Origin: Leptospirales bacterium
Lineage (GTDB): Bacteria > Spirochaetota > Leptospiria > Leptospirales > Leptospiraceae
Length of the DNA: 46,506 nt
Reading direction: 5' to 3'
Assembly (NCBI GenBank): GCA_013297885.1
Contig: JAAFIR010000005.1
Location: 1 to 46,506, forward strand
Made by a program: the position numbers and the translations under genes. Below are positions 8,807 to 16,941 of the stretch, piece after piece. The notes beneath the pieces are model-generated. The model was not told where the DNA came from, ran no database searches, and was given only the letters and a program-made list of their open reading frames with translations. How positions within the stretch are numbered: the first letter of the stretch is position 1; the number at the start of each line of letters is the position of its first letter.

Positions 8807-9159
8807 GTTTTATTTTTATAACCATAAGCACAATTTCTGCAGCCCATTTTACAACAAAAACCTCTTTGGATATGATAAAATTCTGAATAAACGATGTTTC
8901 TATTTTCGATATTATAATGAATACCTTCAATTAAATCAGAATGTTTAGATGAAAAAACTAATTCATGTGATTTATTAACTTGTTGATTTATTTGAATTAA
9001 ACAATTTTTACATATACAATCATATTCTGTTTTAGAAAGGAAATTTTTTGTTTGAATAGATAGAATTACCTCCATACATTCACAATTAGAAATATCACCA
9101 ACTTTACATTCAAAACTTTTATTACATCTTCCACAATTTTTGTGTTCGTGTTTACTCAT
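8803..9159 (-). CDS. Cys_rich_CWC / DUF5522 fusion protein
   Basis: A 118-residue cytoplasmic protein joining two small cysteine-rich domains. Residues about 5-60 match the Cys_rich_CWC pattern (CGRCNKSFEC, then NCECM, YDCICKNCL). Residues about 75-115 match DUF5522 (IVYSEFYHIQRGFCCKMGCRNCAYGY). Together they provide about a dozen cysteines and probably bind zinc or another metal. The start at 9159 is chosen because AGGAG lies 6 bases upstream; a longer reading to 9201 has no such signal. It ends tail to tail with the AmgK-like gene, overlapping by four bases. The function of both domains is unknown. Confidence 0.8.
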   Translation of the reverse strand: MSKHEHKNCGRCNKSFECKVGDISNCECMEVILSIQTKNFLSKTEYDCICKNCLIQINQQVNKSHELVFSSKHSDLIEGIHYNIENRNIVYSEFYHIQRGFCCKMGCRNCAYGYKNKT

Positions 9160-9176
9160 TTTTCTCCTATGGATCA

Positions 9177-9208
9177 TTGAAGAATGAAAAAAGTTTTTCA
9201 TTCTTCAA
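9177..9208. terminator. Perfect hairpin, probable terminator or attenuator
   Basis: A 15-base-pair perfect inverted repeat with a two-base loop (9177-9191 with 9194-9208). It lies directly after the stop of the minus-strand lipoprotein at 9233 and just ahead of the ribosome binding site of the CWC/DUF5522 gene, so it may end or dampen read-through between them. Confidence 0.5.
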
Positions 9209-9232
9209 TTTTAATTCTAGATTAAAGAAAAA

Positions 9233-9784
9233 TCATCTTCTTTCCATTCTTGACCAAGAAAATCCACCACAACCACTTGTACCTGGACTAGTTCTAGTTG
9301 TATTATCAGCCAAAGCAGCAGCAGCAGCAGCAGTTGTTTGAGGATTAAAAATAGTACAAGTCCAATATCTTGTTCCTTCTGCAAAAAAAATTGTTTTAAA
9401 ATATCTACCTCTGTTTGTATCTCCAGTAAAACATCCGCCGTTATTTTCAGGATTTTGTGAAACATAAAACCCTACATTGTTATCAAATTGATTTATAATG
9501 GAACAAGAACTAAAACCAATTCCATCAGTTAAATAAACTCCATTTGATCCAGATCTTGAACTGATTGTGACAATAGATCCACCATTTGTAGCATTACCTG
9601 TAAAACTATTCCAGGAACCATTTAAAATAAACTGTGAATTTCTTTCAGCAGTTAAATTTTGATTTGCATTGTTTAGATTATTAGTTTGAACAAGCGCTAA
9701 TAACAAACCAGTGTTGTCTTTTTTTTCTTCATTTGTACATGATACAAATAAAAGAGTGATTGTGAATATTGTTTTTAGAAACAT
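9233..9784 (-). CDS. Putative lipoprotein, leptospiral type
   Basis: A 183-residue protein with a clear lipobox (LLFVSC, Cys16). The mature part is rich in Asn, Thr and Gly, with a mid-section GSWNSFTGNATNGGSIVTIS and a C-terminal FSWSRMERR preceded by SPGTSGCGG; six cysteines suggest disulfides outside the cytoplasm. An Ala run (TTAAAAAALADN) precedes the last segment. This layout resembles short Leptospira surface lipoproteins of unknown function, a similarity I recall rather than have tested. AAGGAAAAAA precedes the ATG. Upstream lie element C and a cobalamin-riboswitch-like RNA on the same strand, which may control it. Confidence 0.75.
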   Translation of the reverse strand: MFLKTIFTITLLFVSCTNEEKKDNTGLLLALVQTNNLNNANQNLTAERNSQFILNGSWNSFTGNATNGGSIVTISSRSGSNGVYLTDGIGFSSCSIINQFDNNVGFYVSQNPENNGGCFTGDTNRGRYFKTIFFAEGTRYWTCTIFNPQTTAAAAAALADNTTRTSPGTSGCGGFSWSRMERR

Positions 9785-9867
9785 TTTTTTTCCTTAAAAA
9801 AAAATTATTTCCGAACTTCGGTTTACTGCCTCTATTGATTTATTTTAAAATTAAAAATTATGAGATA

Positions 9868-10003
9868 GTGATTGAAGTGGTGCGTTAGCAGTCGTTTAAT
9901 TAATATTAAACGACCAGAGCGATAGCGTAGCCACGAAAAGCACGATTTTTTTACCAAAGACTTTCACTACTAGGGAAAGGCTGAGGTAAAAAAAATCTCC
10001 CAA
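9868..10003 (-). repeat. Structured intergenic element, copy C
   Basis: It carries GTGATTGAAGTGGTGCG, a hairpin (9891-9900 with 9905-9914, perfect, loop TAAT), the middle motif region GTAGCCACGAAAAGCACG, a second stem (9945-9955 with 9985-9995) and CTCCC. The loop of the second stem holds its own hairpin, CTTTC...GAAAG (9961-9978). It lies between the riboswitch-like RNA and the lipoprotein gene at 9784, so it would be part of the lipoprotein's 5' leader. Confidence 0.65.
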
Positions 10004-10062
10004 AAATTAAATAAAAAAATCTTATAAATATATTTTCCTTTCCACGAGAAAATAAAATTAAA

Positions 10063-10137
10063 GAGGAGTATCTGGCTTTACAGTTGCGGGACAGCGAGGG
10101 ACTTACACCCTTCTTCCTCCATTTGGATAGTGACATC
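10063..10137 (-). ncRNA. Cobalamin-riboswitch-like RNA (short or broken)
   Basis: Read on the minus strand it contains GGAAG, then GGGTGTAAGTCCC and GCTGTCCCGCAACTGTAA, the near-invariant core of the cobalamin riboswitch (RF00174 type), preceded by GATGTCACT. A B12-box-like AGCCAGATACTCCTC (10077-10063) follows immediately, whereas a canonical riboswitch has another 60-90 bases with a GCCACTG arm first. So it is either a compact variant or a truncated copy. The next gene on its strand is the lipoprotein at 9784, more than 270 bases on, with element C in between. No cobalamin gene is adjacent; the TonB receptor at 14882 is on the same strand but upstream. Confidence 0.65.
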
Positions 10138-10206
10138 TTTTTTTAAAAAGCTTTAAGGTCAAGTTTTTAAGATTGATTTTACTTTTTAACTTGAAATGTT
10201 AACTTT

Positions 10207-10698
10207 ATGAAAACTATTTTGATTATGATTTTGCTGTTTAATTGTGCTAATGAAAAAAAAATATCTTTAGATGAAAATTTTTTAAAAGACTGTTTAGAAA
10301 CAGTTGGTGATAAAGCAAAGTGTGATTCTTTAGCAAAAAAAGCTGAAGAGCGTGACACAACAAAAAAAATTGAACAAGAAAAATTAACTAACGAACAAAT
10401 GCAAGGTCTTGAGCTTAGAGATATTTTTAAAGAAAAAATGCTCGGCAAAACTAAATCTTATATTATAGAGACACTTGGGAAACCAGATTCAGATTATCGA
10501 GACGGTAGTGGGATGGAATATTATTCTTATCAAAAAAAACCAATCACAAGATATTCAATTCAGCATGATCCTGATAAAGAAATTATAATTGTATTTAGAA
10601 GAGATTTTGTAACAAGAATTGACCATGTTCAAGCTGATTCTACTCCAAAATCAGATTTTCCATTTGGATTTGGAAAAGAAAAGCCCAAAGCGAAATAA
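10207..10698 (+). CDS. BamE/SmpA-like lipoprotein
   Basis: A 163-residue protein with a lipobox at LFNC (Cys13). After a charged linker, residues about 80-140 show the BamE/OmlA-type pattern: GKTKSYIIETLGKPDSDYR, a helix leading into the conserved Leu-Gly-x-Pro turn, then aromatic strands (MEYYSYQKK, IIIVFRRDFVTRI). In proteobacteria BamE supports the outer-membrane barrel assembly complex; many unrelated lipoproteins reuse this fold, so the role is uncertain. The ATG has no obvious ribosome binding site. It is followed 51 bases later by the NifU-like gene. Confidence 0.65.
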   Translation: MKTILIMILLFNCANEKKISLDENFLKDCLETVGDKAKCDSLAKKAEERDTTKKIEQEKLTNEQMQGLELRDIFKEKMLGKTKSYIIETLGKPDSDYRDGSGMEYYSYQKKPITRYSIQHDPDKEIIIVFRRDFVTRIDHVQADSTPKSDFPFGFGKEKPKAK

Positions 10699-10749
10699 AA
10701 ATCTTTCCAATATAAGTTCCTTAAGAAGTCTAAAATTAGAGGTAAAATT

Positions 10750-11538
10750 ATGGCAATGGATTTTCAAAAGTTCAAAGAAATTAATGATACTAGAATGAAT
10801 TATCGCGAAATGGAAGATGCAACAGTTGTTTCTAATTATAGAAATGTGGGTTGTGGTGATGGTTATAGAATTTATCTAAAAATAGAAAACAATCAAATCA
10901 TTGATGCTAGTTACACAACTACTGGTTGTGGATTTGGTGTCACTGCCCTTGCAATGGCAACTCAAATTGCAAAAGATAAAACTGTTGAAGAAGCAAAAGC
11001 TTTGAATGTCGAAGACATAGAAAAAGTTTTTGAATTTCCAGAGCGAAGAAAAAATTATCCTGAATCTGCAATTTCAGCACTTCGTCAAGCAATCAAAGAT
11101 TTTGAAGATGGTTCTGGAATTCCCAAAGGAAGACGAATCACTAAAGCTCTCGCATTACAGCTATTAAACGAAAAAGGAAATTTAAAAGATGAAGATTTAT
11201 CTAGCATCATTTTAGAAAAAGAAAATCTTTCAGGAATTGATTTTTCTGGTGCTGATTTACATAATGCTTATCTGCAAAATTCTAATTTTGAAAATGCAAA
11301 TTTTTCTGGTGTTAATTTACGAGGAGCTTTTTTAAATTCGTGTAATTTAAAAAATGCAAATTTTACAGGTGCCGATTTACGATGGGCAAAACTTGCTGGG
11401 GCAAATATTGAAGGAGCAATTTTTGACAATGCAAAATATGATATTGGAACAAGAGTTGATTCCAAACAAATTCATATATTTCAAGTAATGGAAAAACTTG
11501 GAAAAGATGTTTATTATGAAAAGGAAGAAATTGTTTGA
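10750..11538 (+). CDS. NifU/IscU-like domain fused to pentapeptide repeats
   Basis: A 262-residue cytoplasmic protein. Residues about 15-115 are an IscU/NifU N-terminal-like domain with two of the three scaffold cysteines (Cys35 in NVGCGDG, Cys60 in TTGCGFG). At the third position the usual R..C is replaced by ERRKNYPES, with Tyr103 where Cys is expected. Residues about 150-230 form a run of A(D/N)LXX pentapeptide repeats, which should fold as a right-handed beta-helix. A scaffold missing one cysteine may carry a cluster differently or not at all. AGAGGTAAAATT precedes the ATG. The next gene begins inside its stop codon. Confidence 0.8.
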   Translation: MAMDFQKFKEINDTRMNYREMEDATVVSNYRNVGCGDGYRIYLKIENNQIIDASYTTTGCGFGVTALAMATQIAKDKTVEEAKALNVEDIEKVFEFPERRKNYPESAISALRQAIKDFEDGSGIPKGRRITKALALQLLNEKGNLKDEDLSSIILEKENLSGIDFSGADLHNAYLQNSNFENANFSGVNLRGAFLNSCNLKNANFTGADLRWAKLAGANIEGAIFDNAKYDIGTRVDSKQIHIFQVMEKLGKDVYYEKEEIV

Positions 11539-11723
11539 AAATCGGAGATAAAGCTAAACTTATCAAAAAAACTTTTATGCACAAAGGGGTTTTTATTCTA
11601 AGTAATTCTTTAGTTGAAATAGTTGAATTACAAAATGAGACTTATTCTATCTCTTATTCAGACAAAGAAGGCCATCCTCATTTTATTGAAGGAATCAAAA
11701 AAGAAGATTTAGAGCCAATTTGA
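11535..11723 (+). CDS. Small protein coupled to the NifU-like gene
   Basis: A 62-residue protein starting at TTG 11535, overlapping the TGA stop of the NifU-like gene, with AAGGA about 10 bases upstream. It is a mix of short strands (KIGDKAKLIKKTF, SLVEIVELQ, TYSISYSDKEG) and looks like a small SH3-like beta-barrel, a fold seen in NifZ-like proteins, though I cannot assign it. Its tight coupling suggests a role with the protein upstream. Confidence 0.6.
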   Translation: MKIGDKAKLIKKTFMHKGVFILSNSLVEIVELQNETYSISYSDKEGHPHFIEGIKKEDLEPI

Positions 11724-11794
11724 TAATAAAAAGATTTTGTACTAGACAATATAGAATTGAATCATCTTGATGTTTGTAAAGAAATTTTGTGCTT

Positions 11795-12145
11795 ATGATT
11801 TTATCCTCAAAAATAATTGAATCTCATCTTGTCCTAAAAATAGAAAAAGATGTTATGATGGATAACGCTAAAGATTTTTTCAAAGAATTTGAGTTAATTT
11901 TTCAAAATATAGATCCTCCAAAATTTGTGAGTTTTGATTTTTCAAAAGTAAATTTTATGGATTCTTCAGGAATTGGTTCTTTGATAAAGTCTGCTTCAAT
12001 CATAAAAAAAAATTCTTCTGCTGTTAATGTTTTTAATTTAAATAAATCTCTTTTATCAGTATTCAGATTATCTGGTTTAGACACAATTTTAAGTATTTAT
12101 TCAGAAGAAGAGTTTCAAACAAATTTTCCTGAATTTAACATTTAA
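11795..12145 (+). CDS. STAS-domain anti-sigma factor antagonist
   Basis: A 116-residue single STAS domain. The signature FMDSSGIGSLI (Ser57/Ser58) is the site that SpoIIAA/RsbV-type antagonists use for phosphorylation by an anti-sigma kinase; the flanking strands and helix (AVNVFNLNKSLLSVFRLSGLDTIL) also match. I chose ATG 11795; GTG at 11789 would add two residues. No kinase or PP2C phosphatase partner is in the window. It is probably cotranscribed with the lipoprotein that follows 8 bases later. Confidence 0.85.
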   Translation: MILSSKIIESHLVLKIEKDVMMDNAKDFFKEFELIFQNIDPPKFVSFDFSKVNFMDSSGIGSLIKSASIIKKNSSAVNVFNLNKSLLSVFRLSGLDTILSIYSEEEFQTNFPEFNI

Positions 12146-12153
12146 GGTAAATT

Positions 12154-12849
12154 ATGAAATTAATATTAATCCTCTTCATTTTTAGTTTTTTGGAATGTTC
12201 CTTTTACCAAACTAGGAAAGGAGCTTATGCTACTAAGTCTTCAGCTTTTTATAAAATCGAAAGAGCGGAATTTGAAAGAGATGAAAGAAAGATTCTTGCA
12301 GCAAGTTTTAAACATCCCATCAAATTAGAACAATCAAAAATCGGAGACATACTCGGCAATATAAAATTTAAAAAAAGCACAAGAATTATTGAACTGAGAG
12401 ATTATGTTTTTCATCTAAATGAATTAGAAACTTTATCTAGAGATTTAAAACAAGTTTTAGAAAATACTAAATCAGATGAAGTAGTTCAAGTCATTTCGAT
12501 GTATGACCACACACAATCAGTAATTTCAGGTTATAAAAGAACTACTTTTTTAATTTGGGTGGATGAACTTGGGCTAAATATAGTATTTGGTCAAATGCAA
12601 AAAGAAGTTTCTAGAGACGATAGCAAAAACTTTTTTGATTGGACACAAGTTCCTCAAATCTATTTAAAAATATCAGCTAGTCTTGATGAAAATGAAATAG
12701 AAGAAGATAAAGATTCAAATATTAGCTTTGCAAAAATTGATGGGTTTAATAATCGTAAATGGTTAATTTTTTCATTAAGAGATTTGGATAAATACAAATT
12801 AAAAGATAGAAAAATTTTAAGTCCAAGCTCTTCCAAAAAAGAAGATTAA
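12154..12849 (+). CDS. Putative lipoprotein, unknown function
   Basis: A 231-residue protein with a lipobox FLEC (Cys15) after a hydrophobic leader, so likely membrane-anchored outside the cytoplasm. Residues about 70-140 contain an amphipathic pattern with a central strand pair (VVQVISMYDHTQ, RTTFLIWVDELGLNIVFGQ). The tail is acidic, then basic. No family recognised. AAGG lies 8 bases before the ATG, and it follows the STAS gene by 8 bases. It converges on the TonB receptor with a four-base overlap. Confidence 0.7.
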   Translation: MKLILILFIFSFLECSFYQTRKGAYATKSSAFYKIERAEFERDERKILAASFKHPIKLEQSKIGDILGNIKFKKSTRIIELRDYVFHLNELETLSRDLKQVLENTKSDEVVQVISMYDHTQSVISGYKRTTFLIWVDELGLNIVFGQMQKEVSRDDSKNFFDWTQVPQIYLKISASLDENEIEEDKDSNISFAKIDGFNNRKWLIFSLRDLDKYKLKDRKILSPSSSKKED

Positions 12850-14882
12850 AATTTAGCAGATAAAGTAAAATAATAAATCCTTCCAGGCAGAGGATAACCC
12901 ACATTATCTTCTGCTCTTTTATCAGTAATATTTTTTATTTCAAAATTAATACTAAGTTCTTTATTTGAGTTTTCAGTTGATTTGATAAAAAAATAAGTAA
13001 AATATACATTATGAAGTAGTCTTGAAGCTTGGTAGTTTTGGTATTCATTTGCTCTATCTTTAAAAACTGCACCAATAAAAATTGGGTCATATCCAATTTC
13101 AAATGAATCTTTTTTAAATGCAAATAGACCATGCCACTCATGAAGCGGTCTAAGTGGTAAATATTTTCCATTTAGATATGTGATTTCAGATTGATTAATC
13201 GCTTTTTGGTAAGTATAATTTGATTCTAATTTTAAATTTTGAAATTTTAATTTATTTGATAATTCAAATCCAGTTATATTTGCTGAATCAATATTTTCTG
13301 GTCTTAAAGTGAATTGAGAATTTGGAATAAACAAAATCATATCTTTGATTTCTTTTCTAAAAAAAGAAATTGAATTTTGTAAGAATAAATCTTTTTTTTC
13401 AAATACATGTACAAAACCAAAATCAGAATTTATACTTTTTTCTGTTTTTAAATTTGTATTTCCAATAACAGATCCTCTTTCACCAAATAGTTCCAAAAAA
13501 TCTGGCATTCTTTTTTCATTTGAAATATTGGATTTTAAATTCAGCAAATTGGATTCAGTTTTTAAAATGGTAAATAAAAATCCAAAACGATAATTTGTAA
13601 ATTCAACTGTTTTGTACTTTTCAGAAGAATTATTCTGAAACAAAATATCATTTTCTGGATTGTATCTATCTATATAAACTTCATGTTGAATTTGTGGAGT
13701 AAGAATTAATTTATTTGAAAATAATTTAATTTCATTTTGAACTTGCCAAGTGGAATGATTGCGAAATTTTTTTGTGGATTTATCTAACAGCACATCAAGA
13801 GCATTTCTTCTATCTCGAATAAAACTTTCTCTTTCTAATGCAAATAAAAATCTCAAAATATTTTTTTGGTTTAAAAAATTTAAAGTAGGAAGTAAATGAA
13901 TTCCATATTGAGCTATGTCTGCTTTTGAATTTGGAGTTCCATTACTTAGTTCAGATTTTTCATCAAACAAATGATCTCTAATTCCTGTATAAAAAAATTT
14001 TGTATCCAAATCTAAATTTTTCAAATAAAAACTTTTAGTGTTTGTTCCAATTGAAGTTGTGTTTCTCAAATATTCACGATCTGTTTTTTCAGTTTGTCTA
14101 TTTCCAGGTCCTGGGATTCCATTTCTTCTATATCCAAAATCATTTAAAAAATTAATTATAGTTTTACCAAATTCATAATTAAGATTGAATGAAAAATTAT
14201 ATCTATTAAATTGTGCATTTTTTCTACGAATATCTTTATCATCAATTTGATTTAAAATTGGAGTTCCATTATCTGTTTTAAAAATAAAATTCTGATCCGA
14301 TTTTTCCTGACCAACTTGAATTTGATAATTTAGATCACCCATCTTACCAATTTTAGAAGCTTGCACTTTAAATGTATTTAAACTTCCTCCTCCAATACTA
14401 AATCTAGATGAAGGTGTAAAATTTTTTTTCTTAGTTATTAAATTTACTGAGCCACCAATTGCTGAGCCACTAAATCCAGACGAAGATCCAGATTTATAAA
14501 TTTCAATTTTTTCTAAATTATCAAATGGCAAATCTGAAAGATTAATTTCTCCACCTTGTGAATTGTTTAATGGAATTCCATCAATATAAATTCTAACTTG
14601 GTTTGCATTTGATCCACGGATAGACAAAGTAGAATATGACCCAAGTCCTCCAAATCTTCTCACTCTAACACCAGATTCTCTTTCTAAAATTTCAGTAAGT
14701 GACGAATAACGATTTTTGGAATTTTCCAAATCAATAACTTCTACAAAACCTGTTTTATCTGATTTAGTTGATTTTGTTTTTTCAGTTCCTACAGGATTTT
14801 CTTTTCCTATCACTTGGATTTCTTTTGAGCTTTCAGAATATAAAAAATTTTGAAATAGAAAAATTAGAAGAATATACTTCAT
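12846..14882 (-). CDS. TonB-dependent outer-membrane receptor, BtuB-like
   Basis: A 678-residue receptor: signal peptide about 1-18, a TonB-box-like segment (KEIQVIGKE, 20-28), a plug domain about 45-155 (SLTEILERESGVRVRRFGG, LSIRGSNANQVRIYIDGIPL, a GGSVNLITKK end) and a C-terminal barrel ending in Phe. The plug resembles that of BtuB and small siderophore receptors, so it imports a scarce ligand such as cobalamin, haem or an iron chelate with energy from TonB. A cobalamin riboswitch would be expected upstream, but its leader holds element D instead. It converges tail to tail with the lipoprotein at 12849. Confidence 0.85.
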   Translation of the reverse strand: MKYILLIFLFQNFLYSESSKEIQVIGKENPVGTEKTKSTKSDKTGFVEVIDLENSKNRYSSLTEILERESGVRVRRFGGLGSYSTLSIRGSNANQVRIYIDGIPLNNSQGGEINLSDLPFDNLEKIEIYKSGSSSGFSGSAIGGSVNLITKKKNFTPSSRFSIGGGSLNTFKVQASKIGKMGDLNYQIQVGQEKSDQNFIFKTDNGTPILNQIDDKDIRRKNAQFNRYNFSFNLNYEFGKTIINFLNDFGYRRNGIPGPGNRQTEKTDREYLRNTTSIGTNTKSFYLKNLDLDTKFFYTGIRDHLFDEKSELSNGTPNSKADIAQYGIHLLPTLNFLNQKNILRFLFALERESFIRDRRNALDVLLDKSTKKFRNHSTWQVQNEIKLFSNKLILTPQIQHEVYIDRYNPENDILFQNNSSEKYKTVEFTNYRFGFLFTILKTESNLLNLKSNISNEKRMPDFLELFGERGSVIGNTNLKTEKSINSDFGFVHVFEKKDLFLQNSISFFRKEIKDMILFIPNSQFTLRPENIDSANITGFELSNKLKFQNLKLESNYTYQKAINQSEITYLNGKYLPLRPLHEWHGLFAFKKDSFEIGYDPIFIGAVFKDRANEYQNYQASRLLHNVYFTYFFIKSTENSNKELSINFEIKNITDKRAEDNVGYPLPGRIYYFTLSAKF

Positions 14883-14935
14883 GAATCTAGGTTTTTGGGT
14901 GAACGTTTTAGAAAAAGATAAAATTGATTTGCTAA

Positions 14936-15031
14936 ACAGCTCTCAGCTACTGTAAATTTTTTAAAGCAAAAAATAATTTCAAACCGTTTTGAAGATTTGA
15001 AATTGTTTAAAAAATTAACACCGCTTCGATC
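14936..15031 (+). repeat. Structured intergenic element, short copy D
   Basis: A short subtype with only the second half of the full element. GCTCTCAGCTAC (14939-14950) is followed by nested hairpins, outer 14951-14965 with 15006-15020 (one mismatch in 15) and inner 14975-14983 with 14996-15004, then CCGCTTCGATC. It is a close relative of copy F, with paired differences in the stems. It lies 30 bases after the end of the DUF2459 gene and upstream of the TonB receptor. Confidence 0.75.
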
Positions 15032-15061
15032 TAAAATTGATTGTAATTTTGTAATGAAAAA

Positions 15062-15709
15062 TTAATTCTTACAACATAAATAGGACAGCACAGCATCTCT
15101 TGTTTGAGATAAAACTGACCTAGATGTTAAAGTTAAAATGCTGTTTATGGGAAGACCAGCTTCTTCTAAAGTTTGAGCAGTCCAAGTATTACAAGTATTT
15201 AAAATATAATAAGAACCATTTGCTTCAAAGAAAAAACTATTTCCATAAATTCCTTTTCTTGTTTTAATCAATTCTCCATTTCGATTTTTTTTAAAAGTTT
15301 GTAAAATTTTTTCATTCAAAATTTTATGAGCTTTTTTTGAAATTGGAATTTGAATCAGTTCAGAAGTTGAAAAATAATTTTCGGGGCTAGTTGGAACAGC
15401 TACAATATGTAATACAGTTGGAGTTGGAATAAACTTTGCTTTTAGAGTAATTTTAGTTGTGATTTCTTCAGCTTCATAAAACCCTTTATCTCCCCAACCA
15501 ATTTCATAATAAGGATTCTTTCCAAAAATCTGATTTAAAAATTTTAATTCTTCACCTAAATTTTCATTTTGTAGTACTATTCCTGAGTGCCAACCATGAC
15601 TTACTATATAAATATAAGTTTCATCTGATTTGTTTTCAGGTAAATATTTCCAAGATTTAAAGCTATTACATTGTATTAGAAAAATTAATGTGAATAGGAT
15701 TTTTCTCAA
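15062..15709 (-). CDS. DUF2459 lipoprotein
   Basis: A 215-residue protein with a lipobox LIQC (Cys14). It matches DUF2459: IVSHGWHSGIVL (His38, His41), YYEIGWGDKGFY, and the late NTCNTWTAQTLEEAGLP. The conserved His and Cys motifs suggest a hydrolase or transferase of the NlpC/P60-like type acting in the periplasm, though the activity of the family is not known to me. It is the last gene of the ABC/cyclase operon, two bases after the cyclase. Element D follows the stop. Confidence 0.8.
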   Translation of the reverse strand: MRKILFTLIFLIQCNSFKSWKYLPENKSDETYIYIVSHGWHSGIVLQNENLGEELKFLNQIFGKNPYYEIGWGDKGFYEAEEITTKITLKAKFIPTPTVLHIVAVPTSPENYFSTSELIQIPISKKAHKILNEKILQTFKKNRNGELIKTRKGIYGNSFFFEANGSYYILNTCNTWTAQTLEEAGLPINSILTLTSRSVLSQTRDAVLSYLCCKN

Positions 15710-15711
15710 TT

Positions 15712-16935
15712 CTATTTCTTGCCAATTAAAAAATACATTTTCATTTTACCTTTGCCTTTTACTTCCAAAGATTCTCTTTCTTCAAATAAAAAATTTTCTT
15801 TTTGGTTTTGGTAAACAATCTCAGAAACATTAATTTTTCCAGGTATTGAATTGGACTCCATTCTGCTTGCTGTGTTTACAGTATCTCCCCAAATATCAAA
15901 AGCAAATCGTTTAACACCAATTACCCCAGCAACTAATTCCCCCCAATGAATTCCAAGTCGAATATCCCAGTAAGGTTTATTTTTTAATTCCATTTCTTTT
16001 TTTCTATTTAACATAAATTCTAAAATTTCTGAACTAGCTAAAATCACTTCTTTAAGCTGGCAGATATTATCAGAAAAAATTCCACCTGTAAAAAGGTAAG
16101 CATCACCAATTGTTTTGATTTTTTCTAATTTGTATTTTTGGATAATAGAATCAAAATTTGAAAAACAAAAATCTAGTTCCTCAACTAACTCTTCTGGTGT
16201 CATTCGACTAGCTAGATTAGTAAAACCTGAAAAATCAGTAAAACATACTGAAGCTTTTTCTATAAAAATAGGTTTTACTTTTTCAGTTTTTTTTAATTCT
16301 TCAGCTATTGATTCTGGCAGTGTTCTTTTTAAGATTGTGTCAGTAATATCAAGAGAGGCTTGAAGGGTCTTATCAAAAAATTCATAACTCAAATTTGTAA
16401 AATACACTGATTGTTCACTAAATATTTTATACCCAGCTTCAGCAGGAAATTTAGTTTGATTAAAAATACATTTTCGAATTGTTTCTTTAAATAAATTTTC
16501 TCCCAAGAATAATTGGTTAAAATTTACTTTTTGACCATAAAAATTCAATTTTGGAACAGCAGTTAAAAAATTATTTCTTAAAATTTCTCTTGTTTCTACT
16601 GTTCCATCTCGAAGATCTCTAAGTCTAGTGAGCCATCGAATATTAAACATTTTATAAGTAGATTCTGAATAAGGTTTTACAGTTTTTTCTAGAGCCATAA
16701 ATTCTTTGTTCCAATCGATAAAAATATTTTCAACTTCTTCATTCGTTTGTTTTAATACAGGGAAATCAGTTTCTAATTCTTGAATATGCAAATTTGTAAT
16801 TTCAAAAAAAGGTATTCCTTCAAGAGTTATTACATTAATTAACTCAGGCTTTTTTTTTAATTCATCTCTTAAATGTTTTCTAAAATATCTTGCGATATAT
16901 GTTGCTAAATTTATTCTTAATATTTTTTCTTCCAT
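15712..16935 (-). CDS. Class III adenylate cyclase
   Basis: A 407-residue protein with a C-terminal cyclase catalytic domain (about 225-400). The metal-binding aspartates are Asp234 (CFTDFSGFT) and Asp278 (KTIGDAY). Lys274 and Asp347 (FDIWGD) are the pair that selects ATP over GTP, and Asn354/Arg358 (NTASR) are the transition-state residues, so all catalytic positions for cAMP synthesis are present. The first 200 residues are a helical region with no transmembrane segment and no recognised sensor domain. It lies between the FtsX-type permease (6 bases upstream) and DUF2459 in one operon, an unusual place for a cyclase. Confidence 0.9.
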   Translation of the reverse strand: MEEKILRINLATYIARYFRKHLRDELKKKPELINVITLEGIPFFEITNLHIQELETDFPVLKQTNEEVENIFIDWNKEFMALEKTVKPYSESTYKMFNIRWLTRLRDLRDGTVETREILRNNFLTAVPKLNFYGQKVNFNQLFLGENLFKETIRKCIFNQTKFPAEAGYKIFSEQSVYFTNLSYEFFDKTLQASLDITDTILKRTLPESIAEELKKTEKVKPIFIEKASVCFTDFSGFTNLASRMTPEELVEELDFCFSNFDSIIQKYKLEKIKTIGDAYLFTGGIFSDNICQLKEVILASSEILEFMLNRKKEMELKNKPYWDIRLGIHWGELVAGVIGVKRFAFDIWGDTVNTASRMESNSIPGKINVSEIVYQNQKENFLFEERESLEVKGKGKMKMYFLIGKK

Positions 16936-16941
16936 ATTTCC

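Noticed and set aside
9951-10136. A 61-codon open frame on the minus strand
   Set aside because: It lies across the riboswitch-like RNA and element C; its sequence is just the translation of their conserved bases.
10063-14882. The riboswitch as regulator of the BtuB-like receptor gene
   Set aside because: The receptor's own 5' leader (14883-15060) holds element D and no cobalamin core; the riboswitch lies beyond the receptor's 3' end and reads away from it.
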